Assembly: GCF_001039355.2 (NCBI RefSeq)
Contig: NW_019775384.1
Coordinates: 228,332-288,331 of the forward strand
Direction: 5' to 3'
From: Lingula anatina
Lineage: Eukaryota > Brachiopoda > Lingulata > Lingulida > Lingulidae
DNA length: 60,000 nt
Shown here: positions 57,119-60,000 of the stretch, one piece after another
Layout: every line of letters starts with the position of its first letter
Numbering within the stretch: the stretch's first letter is position 1
The notes under the pieces: model-generated
Database searches by the model: none
What the model was told of the DNA's origin: nothing
The model's input: the letters and a program-made list of their open reading frames with translations, nothing else
Made by a program: the position numbers and the translations under genes

Positions 57119-60000
57119 GTAGGCCATCTTTATTATTCACAAAACCATTAACAGCTTTGGAGGGATTATAACAAAAATGTTTAAAAAATAACATACATTT
57201 TATGTTCAATCTCATTTATGCATTATGCATTGCCCATATATAGGCATTTCAACAATGTCTGACACAATATAGCTCCCTGCAAGAAGTGATGGGTGATAAT
57301 TTACATTGAAGTGATCGTTTGTTTTTGAAGGTCACAACATGTGCACCCATAGAGAATTATGCTCAATCAGTCAGTGGTATACATAACACATTACCTCCAC
57401 ATTTTAACATTGCCACTAGTTTTCAAGACTGCAGCAAAATATACAAAATGAGTGGAATTTATTTTTAAGCAGTTGTTCCAAGTGGTATATTGGTCGTTAA
57501 CTTGACAGAAAGTAGCAAATAAAATTTTAAGTAAAAATTAGCTGTAGATTAAGCAAATTATGAAGTTTGGACTATCTTGTTAATTTATATATTGATCAAG
57601 ATTTGGTTACTGAGTTTAGAAGGCTTAAATATTTGTATAATATATAGTATCTAGTCTTTTTAGAGTGAGATGAAATATAGGAAGAGGATGCATTCTTTAG
57701 TATCTGTATTTTTATTTTACTTGACCCTGTCTCATATTGATGGTGGAGATGGTGATTGCATTAGTTGTGATCTCAACAACCGCAATCCATCTCATCCTGA
57801 ATAGATTTATAAGGCATACAATGAGTGACAGACCTTTATAAAGCAAAAGTGAATGATCTTGAAAATTTCAACACTTTTGCCTTAGTCATTAATGCCAAAA
57901 TTTTCCTCCAAAACTGTTGAAGTAATCACTATCTATAAATTCTGTTTTCAAGCTCTCAGGTTATAATTCTAACAGTAATGAGTGAAAACTTTGCCAGTCT
58001 CCATCTTTATTATGAAAATGAATAAAAATTAGATACTTAAACTCAGAAGTGGTTTTATAGGTAGCAATTTTCTCTGGATATGGTATACCTTGGATAATTA
58101 AGGGAAAAGTGTTAGAATTTCCAGAAAATCAATTTTTTTGCAATATATACAGTGAGCCAAGTGTTCATTGCGGGCTTTTAACAATTGTTTTTAGATTTGA
58201 GATTAGTGAGGCTAGTCTTCATCATATACCTTAATAAAAAAAATAAGAAAAAATAACAGCTATTGTTTATAATTAAGTGTCATCATATGATGAATGTACA
58301 AAGCTATACACTGCCAGTGTGGAAGTCACATTAATTTATTTGTTCATAACTAACATCTTTTACACACTCTCATGTTATTTATATATTTGTTATACATGTT
58401 ATATTGTTTACAAGATTTACATATTGAAATAATTGAGTTTGGCCAGTGCTAGTTTGGTTTTATTTCATGTTTACTATGAAGTGTTTTATAATGAGAAAAA
58501 ATTATTGACATAACTCAAGCAAATAGTCAGTAGGTAAATTGTCTCTTTTGTTTATTTCATCCTTACCATTAAATATGTGTATTCATGATAACTCATTAAT
58601 TAACATAATTTAATCAAATAACCCTAAGGCAAATTATATTTATTAACTCCACTTAATTCAGAAGAAATTCTCAGCCATTTAACCAGCCAGTGGAGACATT
58701 ATAGTAGGCATGGTGCAGCATATGTTATGAATGAAAAATAAGTTCAGTTACACCTTCCAAGACAATAGAAATGCCACGGCTGTGAGTGGAAGGACCAGAC
58801 TAGGGGTGGTGTGAAATATGTAACAGTTTAAGGAGAGAGTAAGAAATGTAGAGGTTAAGAAAGTCATAGTTGAATTCATGTAAAAGTCTGACAAACAGTC
58901 TGAACTAGTTTCCATGGACTGAGCCTTTTGAAATTATTAGTTTACACCCCAGCAGTAAGACACCTGATTACTTGGGCTGACTGATGAGATCATTGAAACT
59001 GTTCAGTGCTGGTTTATCATCTTCATCTTGAGAGGCCATTACTTAATATTTGTGTGTGTGTGTATGCGTGTATGTGTGCATGCATTCTTGTGCATATTTT
59101 TTTCTGTTAATCGCTTGTCTGCTACAACTTTCATGTGTCAAAAAAAAAAGATTAGAATTTCCATGCCTTGCTGCCATTTTAACTTAACGAGTCAAAGCAA
59201 GAAAAATGGCACCCTTTCCTTCTTGTACATGTACATAATACACAGATTGCCCGCAATCCAAACCATGATATTTATAGAACTTGTTAGAAAGTGAAGAAAT
59301 GCCTTGGTATTTTGTCAGGCAGTTTTTACTTTAGTTTCAATTGCAATATATATTTTACTAGTCAATTCTTTTGCAATACTTTACATGAATTATAGGATTT
59401 TTTTAGAATGTTGGGTAATACATAGCAATTTAACTTTACAGTATGCAGTTTTATTTAAATGTACTTAGGTTTTAGTTTCAATATAATTTTTTCACTCAAC
59501 TCAATAATTCAGGTACACAAATTGATTAATTGAAAGCAGTATACAAATAGTGGAATGTTGTTTAAACTGGGGATGTTTTTGGTGGAAAATAAAAATAGTC
59601 TAAATGTAGGTCCTTACTTTAAGACCATAATATTTTATTCTACTTTGACTGTAAAATCAAAAATACTGGTCCGAAAAGAATTAAGAAGTTCAACATTTTT
59701 GGTCTGTATAGTTACATATATGGTTCTTGACAGTGTCTTGTTAGATTGAAATGTAACAGAGAGCACACACGAGGTGATTAGGTTGAAGTTCCTGTCACCC
59801 CAGATACATTTTGATTGGGAGAGCATGTAAACAATGGAAGCCTGTCACTTTGTCTCAGTTAGCTAACATGAAAGTATGTGGACGGATCCCACCCAAAGTT
59901 TCTTTCTTGTAAAAAAACTTCACTTTATTGTCAATTGTAGGGATTTAAGTTGGAAGCAAACAGGTTCGTCAGAACTGCGTGTCTTTAACAATTATTGATA
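57119..60000 (+). other. Downstream intron, no exon recognised
   Basis: Noncoding and AT-rich. I searched for an acceptor followed by a TSR core (Cys-Ser-x-Ser/Thr-Cys) and found none. Candidates such as the CAG before TGCTGG near 59008 do not read as a TSR. This is most likely the first 2.9 kb of a longer intron. Confidence 0.75.

Noticed and set aside
57119-57151. Read-through of the exon 26 donor as the true C-terminus
   Set aside because: It would end the protein in the middle of TSR10, right after the tryptophan strand, at the same border where all preceding exons splice.
59008-59060. Candidate TSR10 exon after a CAG at about 59007
   Set aside because: The sequence reads Cys-Trp-Phe-Ile and lacks the Cys-Ser-x-Ser/Thr-Cys core.

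Overview
The window is animal (metazoan) nuclear DNA. It is AT-rich and intron-dominated, full of microsatellites and homopolymer runs, and carries one large multi-exon gene on the + strand. Signs of an invertebrate, perhaps a mollusc or other lophotrochozoan, are the protein divergence, compact 170-540 bp introns in the 3' half, short non-autonomous DNA-transposon copies and a CpG-rich CGTCG repeat. That placement is inference only. I see no prokaryotic, organellar or viral genes and no convincing gene on the - strand.

The gene encodes a secreted zinc metalloprotease of the ADAMTS family, of the long ADAMTS9/ADAMTS20/GON-1 type. I traced 26 coding exons from 7604 to 57118. They join in one continuous frame of 4,083 nt (1,361 codons), with every junction phase matching. 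Residue numbers below count from the first codon of the first visible exon. Both ends of the gene lie outside the window: the signal peptide and early propeptide upstream, the remaining thrombospondin repeats (TSRs) and probable C-terminal domain downstream.

Layout: 1-7603 upstream intron; 7604-7802 propeptide exon; 7803-39598 a 31.8-kb intron holding only repeats and anonymous sequence, with a 36-N assembly gap at 35686-35721; 39599-47125 end of propeptide, furin site, catalytic domain and start of the disintegrin-like domain; 48501-49431 rest of the disintegrin-like domain and TSR1; 49737-53053 Cys-rich and spacer domains; 53227-57118 a string of TSRs (TSR2 to TSR9 complete, TSR10 begun) with a Thr-rich and a Gly/Gln-rich linker; 57119-60000 intron.

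The encoded enzyme would be secreted, matured by proprotein convertase at RRKR and act on extracellular matrix. The TSR tail is expected to carry O-fucose and to guide secretion and substrate binding. The noncoding part contains two copies of a short inverted-repeat transposon, a 50-bp minisatellite, an intronic 354-bp tandem duplication next to a hairpin, and two places where splice acceptors are duplicated or paired. I found no wholly new biological system. The most useful leads are the splice-site duplications, the transposon family and the unusual linkers.
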